In this document: one piece after another, positions 17,804 to 25,572 of the stretch
How positions within the stretch are numbered: the stretch's first letter is position 1
How the letters are laid out: each line of letters begins with the position of its first letter
Source of the DNA: Bin5 sp965261695
GTDB taxonomy: Bacteria > Chloroflexota > Anaerolineae > Caldilineales > Caldilineaceae
Assembly: GCA_965261695.1 (NCBI GenBank)
Contig: OZ253474.1
Span: 682,001-746,000 of the forward strand
DNA: 64,000 bases
Direction: 5' to 3'
Made by a program: the position numbers and the translations under genes
The notes under the pieces: generated by a model
The model's input: the letters and a program-made list of their open reading frames with translations, nothing else
The model's database searches: none
What the model was told of the DNA's origin: nothing

Positions 17804-18675
17804 TAGGACTTTCGCTAAGTCGGCTGGAAAGCCGGGATAGTAGGGCAGCGAAGTTGGTTTCGCAGATAGTCGCTGAACAGGTCGGTATGAACGCGATAGA
17901 TGGTTTTGTTGAGCAAGGTGGCGTGAACCTTGAGTGAAAGCCAGGCATGATAACAGCAAGCGAGGTGATTGCGCTGCGAACGAGCTTTTCGACATTGGCA
18001 TTGGGCCGAGCCTGTCAGTTGTTACAGTTCGCGGTGAAATTCTTCGACCTGCCAGCGCAACTCGTTCGCGTTTTGAGCGACTTGCGTGATCACAGTCTCA
18101 TCCAGATCATTGGTGATGACCCAGTCAACGTCGCCGTTTATGGCAACGACCTTGAACAATTCCACTTTGAAAGGCAGTTTCTTGAGCTTGACAATGATGC
18201 CATGCTTAAGCCGTTCGTCGGTCCAATCGAGCGCATCAAGCTGAATATAGCCATCGTCTGCGCTCAGACTGACCATGCGGTTGGCTTTGCGTGTGGTGTA
18301 GAAGGTCAATCCCAGACGGTGAATCAGGTTCACGACCGCAATGCCGCGCACCAGACCACCGGCAGCGCCACTGTACTGCAGCTTCACCATCTCGATTGAC
18401 CGTGAATCGCGTTTGTCTCGCACACTGTCGTCAATAATCAGCTACGCATCCGCACTGTCGTCGATCCGTTCTTGCACAAGTTCCCATAGATGATTGGCTG
18501 TGAGTCGCTCTCTTTTCAGGAAATCGCTGACTACATCGTGACTCATGCCATCCAGATGTTCAGCCAAATTGGTACAGGTGTCGTTGATCGGCGTGCTAAC
18601 CAGGTATTCGACATACTTCTGTTTTGTAATCATGTCTCAAACTTACAGGATCCTGACCTCCTAGCGAAAGTCCTA
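17804..18675 (-). mobile_element. Decayed insertion sequence with 14-bp terminal inverted repeats
   Basis: The ends read TAGGACTTTCGCTA at 17804-17817 and its exact reverse complement at 18662-18675, giving an 872-bp element. Apart from a TA dinucleotide flanking GGAC at each end, I see no clear target duplication. It encloses a defective DDE transposase gene. Confidence 0.85.
17815..18633 (-). pseudogene. Defective DDE transposase of the insertion sequence
   Basis: One continuous minus-strand frame interrupted by two in-frame stops: TAG near 18439-18441 (between DDSADA and LIIDDSVRDKR) and TAA at 18022-18024 (between EFHREL and QLTGSAQCQCRKARSQRNH). The frame starts MITKQKYVEYLVSTPINDTC and has DDSV (first catalytic Asp) and the EFHREL-QLTG region (C-terminal Glu). 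The step from VRGIAVVNLIH to RLGLTFYTTRKANR looks too short. From memory of the family, about 70-80 residues with the second catalytic Asp should lie between them, so an internal deletion is likely. The element cannot move by itself. Confidence 0.85.
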
Positions 18676-18780
18676 ACCAAATTGACTTTTCACACACTTT
18701 GCATTTATATCAACCGACTCTTGTACGGACAAGACTATCTTCAGATTGAGAAACTGGCCTTTCCTATCTAGCATATGGCC

Positions 18781-19149
18781 CTACGAGAGTTTGCGGGACT
18801 TTGCGGGGGTTACGAGAGTCTGCGAGAGTTTGCGGGAGTTTACGAGAGCTTGCGAGAGTCTACGAGATCTTGCGGGAGTTTACGAGAGTTTGCGAGAGTC
18901 TACGAGAGTATACGAGAGTCTACGAGAGCTTGCGGGAGTTTACGAGGGCTTGCGAGAGTTTGCGGGAGTTTACGGGAGTTTACGAGAGTCTACGAGAGCT
19001 GGCGGGAGTTTACGAGGGCTTGCGAGAGTCTACGAGAGTTTACGAGAGTTTGCGGGAGTTTACGAGAGTCTACGAGAGCTTGCGGGAGTTTACGAGGGCT
19101 TGCGAGAGTCTACGAGAGCTTGCGAGAGTCTACGAGAGCTTGCGAGAGT
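18781..19149 (+). repeat. Array 2: about 37 phased 10-bp tandem repeats
   Basis: Thirty-four uninterrupted decamers from 18810 plus three at 18781-18809, of consensus YTRCGRGAGY. A single-base deletion occurs in the third unit; otherwise phase is perfect. Substitutions are almost all transitions. The core TTRCGAG is shared with array 1, in the same orientation. All three plus frames are open only because the repeat lacks stops; the resulting 10-residue peptide repeats (for example YESLREFTRV) are not called as proteins. It begins about 105 bases beyond the insertion sequence. Confidence 0.95.
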
Positions 19150-19495
19150 TTTGGCAGAAAAAATTGTGAAAGCAGATATCAATTCGTGGAGGGTTTACCT
19201 TGGGGATATTGAATGACTGGGAGGAGCAGGCTATTAGAGCGTACCACAAGCGGAACAGAACTCGCGATCCTGGTACTGACTTGAAGGGGTATCAAGTAAG
19301 ATATATTATTTAATGGTTATTGATGGCGCTGCGATTGAATGGAGCTTGGGCGCCGCGGTGCTCCTTGTAAGACAGGCCGCCATCCTGGGATACGGGCAAG
19401 GCGAGAGTGTGCAGGAAGGTTGGGTGTCGGGTGGAACGCAGATCAGGAGGCATCCGGCTAAGCATCAGGAAAGCGGGCAGACCTGGCTTGGCTTG
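19150..19495. other. No gene seen after array 2
   Basis: About 345 bases without a convincing gene; the first part is locally AT-rich. Two short open frames lack conserved features. Confidence 0.55.
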
Positions 19496-20560
19496 TCAAC
19501 TTAACTGGTCATCTTCGTCTATTGGCGGGTTGGCGTCGGGTTCCGCCTCTTGGGCGGCGTCGGCTTGAATGCGCCAGGCCGCGGGCAGGAGGGCGTCAAG
19601 CTGCTTTAGCAAAGGGGGCGGATCGTAGCCCAACTCGTAGGCGCGGCTGCTGTCGAGGGCGACGTTGGCGGAACGGGCGGCCAGAAACTGCTGATTGCGC
19701 CCCTGCTCGAAAGGGGAGCGGAGTGTGTCCTGTTGAGCGGAATAGCTGTCCCACAGACTGACGGGAATAGCCAACTGGTCGTCCAGCCCCAGGGTTTGCA
19801 GCGTCAGCAGCCCGATCTCGAAGAGGCTGATGCGGTCGCGTCCGCCCAGGTGCAGCCGGTCGACCACGCGGTCGATCTCGGCGATGTTGACATCGTCTTC
19901 GAAGCCGCTGCCGGCGATCTGCAAGAGTCCGGTCGCGGCAACGGCTGCGCTGACCGGCGTGCGGATGCCGTCGCCGAAGAGCGTGACCTCCTGCCCGGCG
20001 CGAAAGGCTGCGACCATCTTGTGGTAGAAGGTCTCGCGGCCGAGGGGGGCATAGCCGATCATCATGGGCAGCCGGCAGATGACGGCGTCGGCATAAGCGG
20101 TGAGTATGCCCTCTTCGGCAAGGGCTTTGTGCTCGCCGAAAACGTTGATGGGGGTGGGCGGGTCATCCTCGGCATAGGGGGCCCTGGCGCCGTCGAAGAC
20201 GAGGTCGGCGGATGTGAAGACAAAGGGGATGTCCTTGTCGCCGCAGAGGGCGGCGAGATTGATGGGCGCGTGCAGGTTGATGGGCAGGGAGTCGTCGGGA
20301 AACTGCTCGCAGAAGTCGAGGTCGGTGATGGCGGCGGTATGGATGACGGCTGCGGGCTGCACGTCGGCCATCATCGCTTTGGTCTCGCTGTAGTCGCCCA
20401 GATCGATGCGTCCGCTGTCGATTTCGCCAAAGAAATATTCGGCATGGCGGCGGCTGGTGCGGTGGTAGGTCCCGACCGGATGCCAGCGCTCTTGCGCGGC
20501 GCGCAGGAGATGGGAACCGAGGAAGCCGGTGGCGCCGGTGATCAGGAGTTTTGGCGGCAT
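19496..20560 (-). CDS. RmlD-like NAD(P)-dependent sugar reductase/epimerase
   Basis: A 354-aa extended short-chain dehydrogenase resembling dTDP-4-dehydrorhamnose reductase. The Rossmann motif ITGATGFLGSHLL is at the N-terminus, followed by VIHTAAITDLDFCE and FTSADLVFDG (the active-site Ser/Thr strand). Where the family has a YxxxK catalytic pair (NVYGxxK), this protein reads NVFGEHKALAEE, so the tyrosine is replaced by phenylalanine. It may be catalytically impaired, act as a binding or regulatory protein, or use another proton donor. It ends 1 base before the M55 peptidase stop-start junction and is probably cotranscribed with it. Confidence 0.85.
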   Translation of the reverse strand: MPPKLLITGATGFLGSHLLRAAQERWHPVGTYHRTSRRHAEYFFGEIDSGRIDLGDYSETKAMMADVQPAAVIHTAAITDLDFCEQFPDDSLPINLHAPINLAALCGDKDIPFVFTSADLVFDGARAPYAEDDPPTPINVFGEHKALAEEGILTAYADAVICRLPMMIGYAPLGRETFYHKMVAAFRAGQEVTLFGDGIRTPVSAAVAATGLLQIAGSGFEDDVNIAEIDRVVDRLHLGGRDRISLFEIGLLTLQTLGLDDQLAIPVSLWDSYSAQQDTLRSPFEQGRNQQFLAARSANVALDSSRAYELGYDPPPLLKQLDALLPAAWRIQADAAQEAEPDANPPIDEDDQLS

Positions 20561-20561
20561 A

Positions 20562-21374
20562 TCACCAGTGCCATACCTGATTCCAGGCGGCCATCCAGTC
20601 GGCGCCGACGCTGTGGACGCGGTAGGGCGGCTCGAGGCGAACGCCGGGCCGGCCTCTGAAGGCGTCGAGGTGATCGGGGCTGCCCACGTCGAAAGTGATG
20701 GTTGTGGGGCTGCACAACTGATAGGGGGGCACGGCGTTGAGGTCTTGCAGCGCCAGGCGGGCGCCTTCTTCGATCATGCGGCGGGCGCGCAGCGGCGGAA
20801 TCTGGCGGGCGGCGTAGCGGGAAAGGCCCTTCTTGACGGCGACGGTGGTGAGCCCTTCGCCCAACAGCTCGGTGGACTCGCGGCAGACGGCCTGGTCGCC
20901 GGTCACCAACAGCACCGGCACGCCGTAGTAGCCGCAGAGCGCGGCGTTGATGCCGACCTCGCCGACATCCTGGCCGTTGAACCAGAGATGGCGCCAGCGC
21001 ACGGTCGAAATGGTGTGGCTGAGTACGCCGTCAGCCGTGCCGGCCTTGGCGTGCATCCCCACCAGGAGCACGGCGTCGCAGCCGGATTCCAGCATGTCAA
21101 CGTAGCGGCTCCAGGTGTGGTGTGCGACCCATTCGCAGCGGGGATCGAGCAGTTCGGGGACAAGTGAGTTGAAGGTCCAGGGGCCGCCAGCGCCGTGACA
21201 GTCCACGACCACGATTTCGGTCGCGCCGGCCGCAGCCGCGCCGCGTACGGCGGCGTTGATTTCCTCGGTGTAGAGGCGCCGCCCCTCCTCGTACATCGGC
21301 TCGCCGCCGTTGACCTGTTCCCAAGCGACGATGCCGCTGACACCCTCCATATCGGTCATGATCTGCACGCGCAT
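20562..21374 (-). CDS. M55-family zinc D-aminopeptidase (DppA-like)
   Basis: 270 aa. The metal-binding signature MTDMEGVSG (DxE) is at the N-terminus. Further predicted ligands are the His in VVDCHGAGG, the His in VGMHAKAG and the Glu in VGEVGINAAL. DppA enzymes form decameric rings and remove D-amino acids from short peptides, usually for peptide recycling. Length and motif order fit the family well. The next gene downstream is the RmlD-like reductase, one base away, with no obvious metabolic link. No oligopeptide transporter is nearby. Confidence 0.92.
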   Translation of the reverse strand: MRVQIMTDMEGVSGIVAWEQVNGGEPMYEEGRRLYTEEINAAVRGAAAAGATEIVVVDCHGAGGPWTFNSLVPELLDPRCEWVAHHTWSRYVDMLESGCDAVLLVGMHAKAGTADGVLSHTISTVRWRHLWFNGQDVGEVGINAALCGYYGVPVLLVTGDQAVCRESTELLGEGLTTVAVKKGLSRYAARQIPPLRARRMIEEGARLALQDLNAVPPYQLCSPTTITFDVGSPDHLDAFRGRPGVRLEPPYRVHSVGADWMAAWNQVWHW

Positions 21375-21472
21375 CGTTGAACTCCGAGGTGTGCGTAACG
21401 TTTGCCCTTATGCGGCACGCGCTGGGGAACGTCGGCGCGGCGATGCAGAAACGAAGCGGCCAACTCGACAGG

Positions 21473-22126
21473 TTAAACGCGCTCAACGAGGGTGTCTTGG
21501 CCCCAATCCACGGGCACTGCCGCGGCAAACGGCCAGTCCGTCACCGGCTCAAGTTCCTGCTGCCCCTGCTCTTCCGCTGCCTGCTGCGCTTGCTCCTCTG
21601 CGACCTGCCGTGCGCGTTCTTCTGCGGCCTGTCGCGCGCGAATCCCCCGTCCGATCGCTTCGTCGAGGCGCAGTTCGACATGCTCCCAGGTCTGCTCGAG
21701 CGCCAGAGAGGTCTCGGTGATCAGCAGTGCGCGTGCCTCTTCCAGCGCCTCACGATCGGCTTCGGTCAGATATTTGACCGTCTTGCGCCAGGTCAAATCG
21801 CGCACTGCGGTCGCGATTTGGTTGGGATAGCCTGAGTGGATCTGTTTGTCGATGAGCGAGCGGCGCAACCTGAACTCATCCGGCAGGTCGATAGGATGAG
21901 ATTCCAATGTTTGAATCACACCGGAGATAAGACCGGCCGGCATGACGGGCCGCACGCCGATCTGCTCGATGCGGCGTTCTGGCAGATGCACGGTCAGCCG
22001 ATTACGAACAAATTCGATGACGTAGTAACGCTGAAAGCCCTTAACGAGCTCCTTCTCCTGAAATTCAATGATTTTGCCTGCGCCGTGTGCCGGGTGGATG
22101 ACGCTCTGCCCGATCATGAAACTCAT
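21473..22126 (-). CDS. CarD/CdnL-type transcriptional regulator
   Basis: A 217-aa protein with an N-terminal CarD/TRCF RNA-polymerase-interacting domain (residues 1 to about 65: FMIGQSVIHPAHGAGKIIEF, YYVIEFVRNRLTVHLPE). A helical DNA-contacting domain follows (about 70-165), containing WRKTVKYLTEADREALEEAR. A Gln/Glu/Ala-rich coiled-coil tail (about 170-200) is unusual. CarD stabilises open complexes at promoters. ATG 22126 has a GGAGAGGG ribosome-binding site. Confidence 0.93.
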   Translation of the reverse strand: MSFMIGQSVIHPAHGAGKIIEFQEKELVKGFQRYYVIEFVRNRLTVHLPERRIEQIGVRPVMPAGLISGVIQTLESHPIDLPDEFRLRRSLIDKQIHSGYPNQIATAVRDLTWRKTVKYLTEADREALEEARALLITETSLALEQTWEHVELRLDEAIGRGIRARQAAEERARQVAEEQAQQAAEEQGQQELEPVTDWPFAAAVPVDWGQDTLVERV

Positions 22127-22904
22127 TTTACCCTCTCCGATCCTTTACTAGTCTGCGCCAGCGCGCTTTGCGACACCCGAAACTGCCCGAACCTCGGTTG
22201 CGACTGCTCGGTTGTCGCTGCAAGAAAGCCGCCTGACTCATCGAATGCCCGAGGCATCTGCTAAGAAGTTGTCCTGCTTGACCGCCGCCAAACGGCCCAG
22301 CCTCAGGCGTCGGCGACAATTCGTCCGGCGGCAGGTAATCCAACCGCCCCTCCTCAAACCGCCGGGCGTGGTGGAACCGCGACGTTGATGCAGCGGCAGG
22401 CATGGGGGCAGTGGGGTAATGTGTGCCGCGCCGCACCATTCACTGCGAAAGGAGGCACTAAGAATTCGATGATCTTAACACGATAGGAGGAGGCATTCAA
22501 TCTAAAAAGCGGCATCGTACTCTTGCAAAAGGGAGGGTGTGCGGCCGCCGGAGAAGAGGCAGGATTACACTGGGAAAGTGGGTCGAAGGCTGCACAACCG
22601 GAGTCATTCAGAGCGAAAAACGCTGCCGAAAATCGTAACCAATGATTGGTAAGCGATATGCCTACGTTCTATCTACGACGCCGGAAATGTAGCAGATCAC
22701 AGGCGTGCAACAGCGAAACAAGGGGTTGGCAAACCTCTGACGAGATTCGCGCGGCTGGCAGGCATCAAGGTTGCTGAAGGGGAGTGTGGAGAGGGTCTTT
22801 CCGACCTCAATGGCCTGGAAGAGGCGGCAATAGAGTTGGCCAGATGTACTAGGAGAGTATTCGAAAAGCGGTCGTCACTGCGGCCAGGTGTTCAGACCAG
22901 GTGT
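22127..22904. other. No gene seen between carD and alkA
   Basis: About 780 bases without a supported gene. A minus-strand frame at 22128-22439 has no recognisable domain and an Arg/Pro/Ser-biased composition typical of chance frames. The region is large enough for an undetected small RNA, but I see no distinctive structure. Confidence 0.55.
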
Positions 22905-23519
22905 TCAGGCAAGCTGGTAGCCGTGCCAGAGGATAAAGGTGGCGAGCCCGCGCCAAGGCCGCCACGCCGCGGCCATGGCGTTCAGTTCCTGCCTGGCTGG
23001 CCGCGACGGCAGTCGCTTCACCTTCTGTGCGCCGACGATGACGCCCAGATCGCTGGCGGGCCAGGCATCGGCGCGGCGCAGCGCGAAGAGCAGGTAGATC
23101 TCGGCGCTCCAGGCGCCGATGCCGGGCAAGGCGGTCAAGGCGGCGCGCACGACATCATCGTCGCTGCGGCCGATCCGGTCAAGATCTAGCCGCCCTTCGA
23201 ATAGCGCGGTCGCAAGCTCGCGGCCGTAGCGGCTCTTCTGGCGGCTGAAGCCAATCGAGCGCAATGTTTCGTCGTCAAGAGTCAGAAAAGCGGCGGGCAC
23301 TGGAGGGCCAATCGCGTCACAAAGCCGTTGGTACATCGCGTCGGCTGAAGAGCGGGAGACCTGTTGCCCCAGGATGATTTGGAGCAGTGTCGAGAAGCCA
23401 GGAGGCTGCTGACGCAGAGCCGGCGCACCCAACTGCTCCACGACGCGCGCCAGGTCGGCATCCTGCGCTGTCAGATAGGCCAGGCCTTGCGGCAGGGTTT
23501 CTTGGCTCAGAATAAGCAT
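22905..23519 (-). CDS. alkA: DNA-3-methyladenine glycosylase II family protein (HhH-GPD)
   Basis: Excises alkylated bases from DNA. The 204-aa protein has the helix-hairpin-helix LPGIGAWSAEIYLLFALRRADAWPASDLG, in which the final Asp is the catalytic residue. It also has ILGQQVSRSSADAMYQRL, typical of bacterial AlkA-like enzymes without the N-terminal domain. ATG 23519 (MLILSQETLP) is preferred; an upstream start at 23642 would overlap the dihydropyrimidinase gene and add non-conserved sequence. It lies 52 bases after that gene. Confidence 0.92.
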   Translation of the reverse strand: MLILSQETLPQGLAYLTAQDADLARVVEQLGAPALRQQPPGFSTLLQIILGQQVSRSSADAMYQRLCDAIGPPVPAAFLTLDDETLRSIGFSRQKSRYGRELATALFEGRLDLDRIGRSDDDVVRAALTALPGIGAWSAEIYLLFALRRADAWPASDLGVIVGAQKVKRLPSRPARQELNAMAAAWRPWRGLATFILWHGYQLA

Positions 23520-23571
23520 GGATTCCTCAGTATCTTGCCGACATTCACAAAGTGCGCGCCTGCCGGAACTG

Positions 23572-24942
23572 TCATTTCCCGGACGCCAACGACCGATGCA
23601 GAAAGCGGCCGTCGCCAGGGCTGCCGACATACTCCTCGTCACGCACGATCTCCTTTCCCCGCAGGAAAACCGTACGCGGCCATCCTGCCACCTTCATGCC
23701 TTCATACGGAGTCCAGTCGACGGCTTCGTGCATCGCATCCGAGCGAAGGGTCCTGGCGCGTTTGGGGTCGAACAGAACGATGTCGGCGGCGTAACCGGGC
23801 AGCAGGGCGCCGCGGCCTGTCATGCCCATGCGGCGGGCGGGAGCCGTACAACAGGCCGAGACCCAGGCGGTCAGCGGAAGGCCGCGTTGGTTGACGCCGA
23901 AGTGATGAAGCAGCGCCAGCCGCGATTCGATGCCGGGCAGCCCGCCCGGCACATCGACAAAGGAGGGCTGCCGTTTCTCGCTGCGGGTCCACGGGCAATG
24001 GTCGGTGCTCACCATCTCCAGGCGCCGGTCGCGCAGCGCGCGCCACAGGGCTTCCTGATCGGCGTCGCGGCGCAAGGGAGGCGCACAGATGAAGAGATGG
24101 CCGTCTTCTCCTTGCAGATGCCGGTCGGCGGTGAGCAGGAGATATTGGGGGCAGGTCTCGGCGCTGATGTCCACGCCGCGAAGGCGCGCGGCGATCACCT
24201 CCGCCAGCGAATCGGCGGCGCCGACATGAAAAATGTGCAGGGGGCAGCCGACGAGGGCGGCGACTTCGGCGGCGCGTTGGACTGCGCTTGCCTCCAGCCG
24301 GGCAGGACGGGTGCGTTCATGCCAGATCGGGGCGAGGCAGCCGTTGTCGAGCGCATCGGCGCGCAGCGCATCGAGGAGCGGGCCGGTCTCGCTATGCAGG
24401 ACAACGGCGCCAGCGGCCGCGGCGACGGCACGCATCACGCGCAGCAGGGCAACATCATCCAGCATCATGCGGTCGTAGGCCTGGTAGAGTTTGAAAGTGG
24501 CGCAGCCGGCGGCTACGGCGGCAGGGATCTCAGCGAGCCGCTCAGGCGCGGCGGCGTGCCAGGCAGGGACGGTCATGTGCAGGCCGTAATCGACGGCGAC
24601 GCGACGGTCGGCCTCGACGCGGCGGGCTTGCAGCGCGTCGAGCAGCGGCTGCTGCGGCTGCGGATCTGTGAAGTCGATTACCGTGGTGGTGCCACCACAG
24701 GCGGCGGCCACCGTCCCGGTCTCAAAGCTGTCGGCGCTGGTGAGGCCGTTCAGCCGCATCTGCATGTGGACATGACAGTCCACGCCGCCGGGAATCACGA
24801 AGCAGTCGGAGGCGTCGACGGTGCGCGCGGCGTTCAGATTCTTGCCGATGGCCGCGATCCGCCCTGCATCAATCGCCAGGTCGGCAAGAACCGGGCCGGA
24901 AGAGGTGATAAGCTGCCCGTGCCTGATTACCAGTTCAAACAT
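23572..24942 (-). CDS. Dihydropyrimidinase / hydantoinase-type amidohydrolase
   Basis: 456 aa, cyclic amidohydrolase superfamily. The metal site is visible: HVHMQ (HxH), the carboxylated lysine in ATFKLYQAYD, VVLHSETG, IFHVGAA and the Asp in STDHCPWTRSEK. The FKxY context around the lysine fits dihydropyrimidinase/D-hydantoinase better than dihydroorotase or allantoinase. ATG 24942 gives the normal MFELVIRHGQLITSSG start and overlaps the nitroreductase gene by 8 bases. Likely function is ring opening of dihydropyrimidines or hydantoins; partner enzymes (PydA, beta-ureidopropionase) are not in the window. Confidence 0.9.
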   Translation of the reverse strand: MFELVIRHGQLITSSGPVLADLAIDAGRIAAIGKNLNAARTVDASDCFVIPGGVDCHVHMQMRLNGLTSADSFETGTVAAACGGTTTVIDFTDPQPQQPLLDALQARRVEADRRVAVDYGLHMTVPAWHAAAPERLAEIPAAVAAGCATFKLYQAYDRMMLDDVALLRVMRAVAAAAGAVVLHSETGPLLDALRADALDNGCLAPIWHERTRPARLEASAVQRAAEVAALVGCPLHIFHVGAADSLAEVIAARLRGVDISAETCPQYLLLTADRHLQGEDGHLFICAPPLRRDADQEALWRALRDRRLEMVSTDHCPWTRSEKRQPSFVDVPGGLPGIESRLALLHHFGVNQRGLPLTAWVSACCTAPARRMGMTGRGALLPGYAADIVLFDPKRARTLRSDAMHEAVDWTPYEGMKVAGWPRTVFLRGKEIVRDEEYVGSPGDGRFLHRSLASGK

Positions 24943-25549
24943 AGTCGGGATGCAGATCGCCCCACATGCCGCTGAATACCTGTTCGGACAGGGGGTTGCG
25001 GGCGCGGGGTTCCAGCTCGCGCTGCTGAATCTCCTGCGGCAGCACTGACGGGTCGGCCAGGTAGCCGATAGCGGCGGAGACGACCGGCTCATAGTCATCG
25101 GGGATAGCAAGCACCTGCCTGGCCCTATCTCTGCGGAAGCCGCCCATCTGGTGAATGTAGAGGCCGCAGGCCATCGCCTGGATTGAAAGGTGGGCCATGG
25201 CCTGGCCGACATCGTAATGGGCGTAGGGATTGGGGCGCGGCGAGCCGGCCGGATTGGGCTGGGTCGCGACAATGAGCAGAACGGAGGCGTGCTGCGCCCA
25301 GACCTGGTTCGCTTGCATGAGGGTGTTGAGAATGCGGGCGAATCCGTCGGTATCGCGATGGCGCTCTGCGATGACAAAGCGCCAGGGCTGCAAGTTGCGG
25401 GAGGATGGCGCCCAGCGGGCAGCTTCCAGCAGGCTGCCGAGAACATCCGGGGGGATGGCGCGGTCGGCAAAGGCCCTGGGGCTCCAGCGCCCGGCCAGGA
25501 GGTTATGGATGGGAAAGGTCGTGTCAGCGCGCTTGTCGATATCGGGCAC
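24935..25549 (-). CDS. Nitroreductase-family flavoprotein
   Basis: About 204 aa. Features are LLAGRWSPRAFADRAIPPDVL (FMN-binding RWSPR), EAARWAPSSRNLQPWRFVI, and HYDVGQAMAHLSIQAMACGLYIHQMGGF, all typical of NAD(P)H nitroreductases. The GTG at 25549 is preceded by AAGGAGA with 6 bases spacing, making it a far better start than 25597, which overlaps the upstream gene. It overlaps the dihydropyrimidinase start by 8 bases, so the two are translationally coupled. Physiological substrate unknown. Confidence 0.9.
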   Translation of the reverse strand: MPDIDKRADTTFPIHNLLAGRWSPRAFADRAIPPDVLGSLLEAARWAPSSRNLQPWRFVIAERHRDTDGFARILNTLMQANQVWAQHASVLLIVATQPNPAGSPRPNPYAHYDVGQAMAHLSIQAMACGLYIHQMGGFRRDRARQVLAIPDDYEPVVSAAIGYLADPSVLPQEIQQRELEPRARNPLSEQVFSGMWGDLHPDYV

Positions 25550-25572
25550 AGAAAATCTCCTTGGAATCGACT

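Noticed and set aside
15091..19149. CRISPR array
   Set aside because: Units are contiguous, 10 bp long and without spacers; no cas genes are present.
18746..19216. Apparent repeat proteins in three plus frames over array 2
   Set aside because: Same reason as array 1; the peptides merely reflect the decamer.
22128..22439. Possible gene of 103 aa on the minus strand
   Set aside because: No domain, poor composition and no plausible ribosome-binding site.
23518..24975. Long plus-strand frame (485 aa)
   Set aside because: Antisense to the dihydropyrimidinase gene, whose metal-site motifs are clear on the minus strand.
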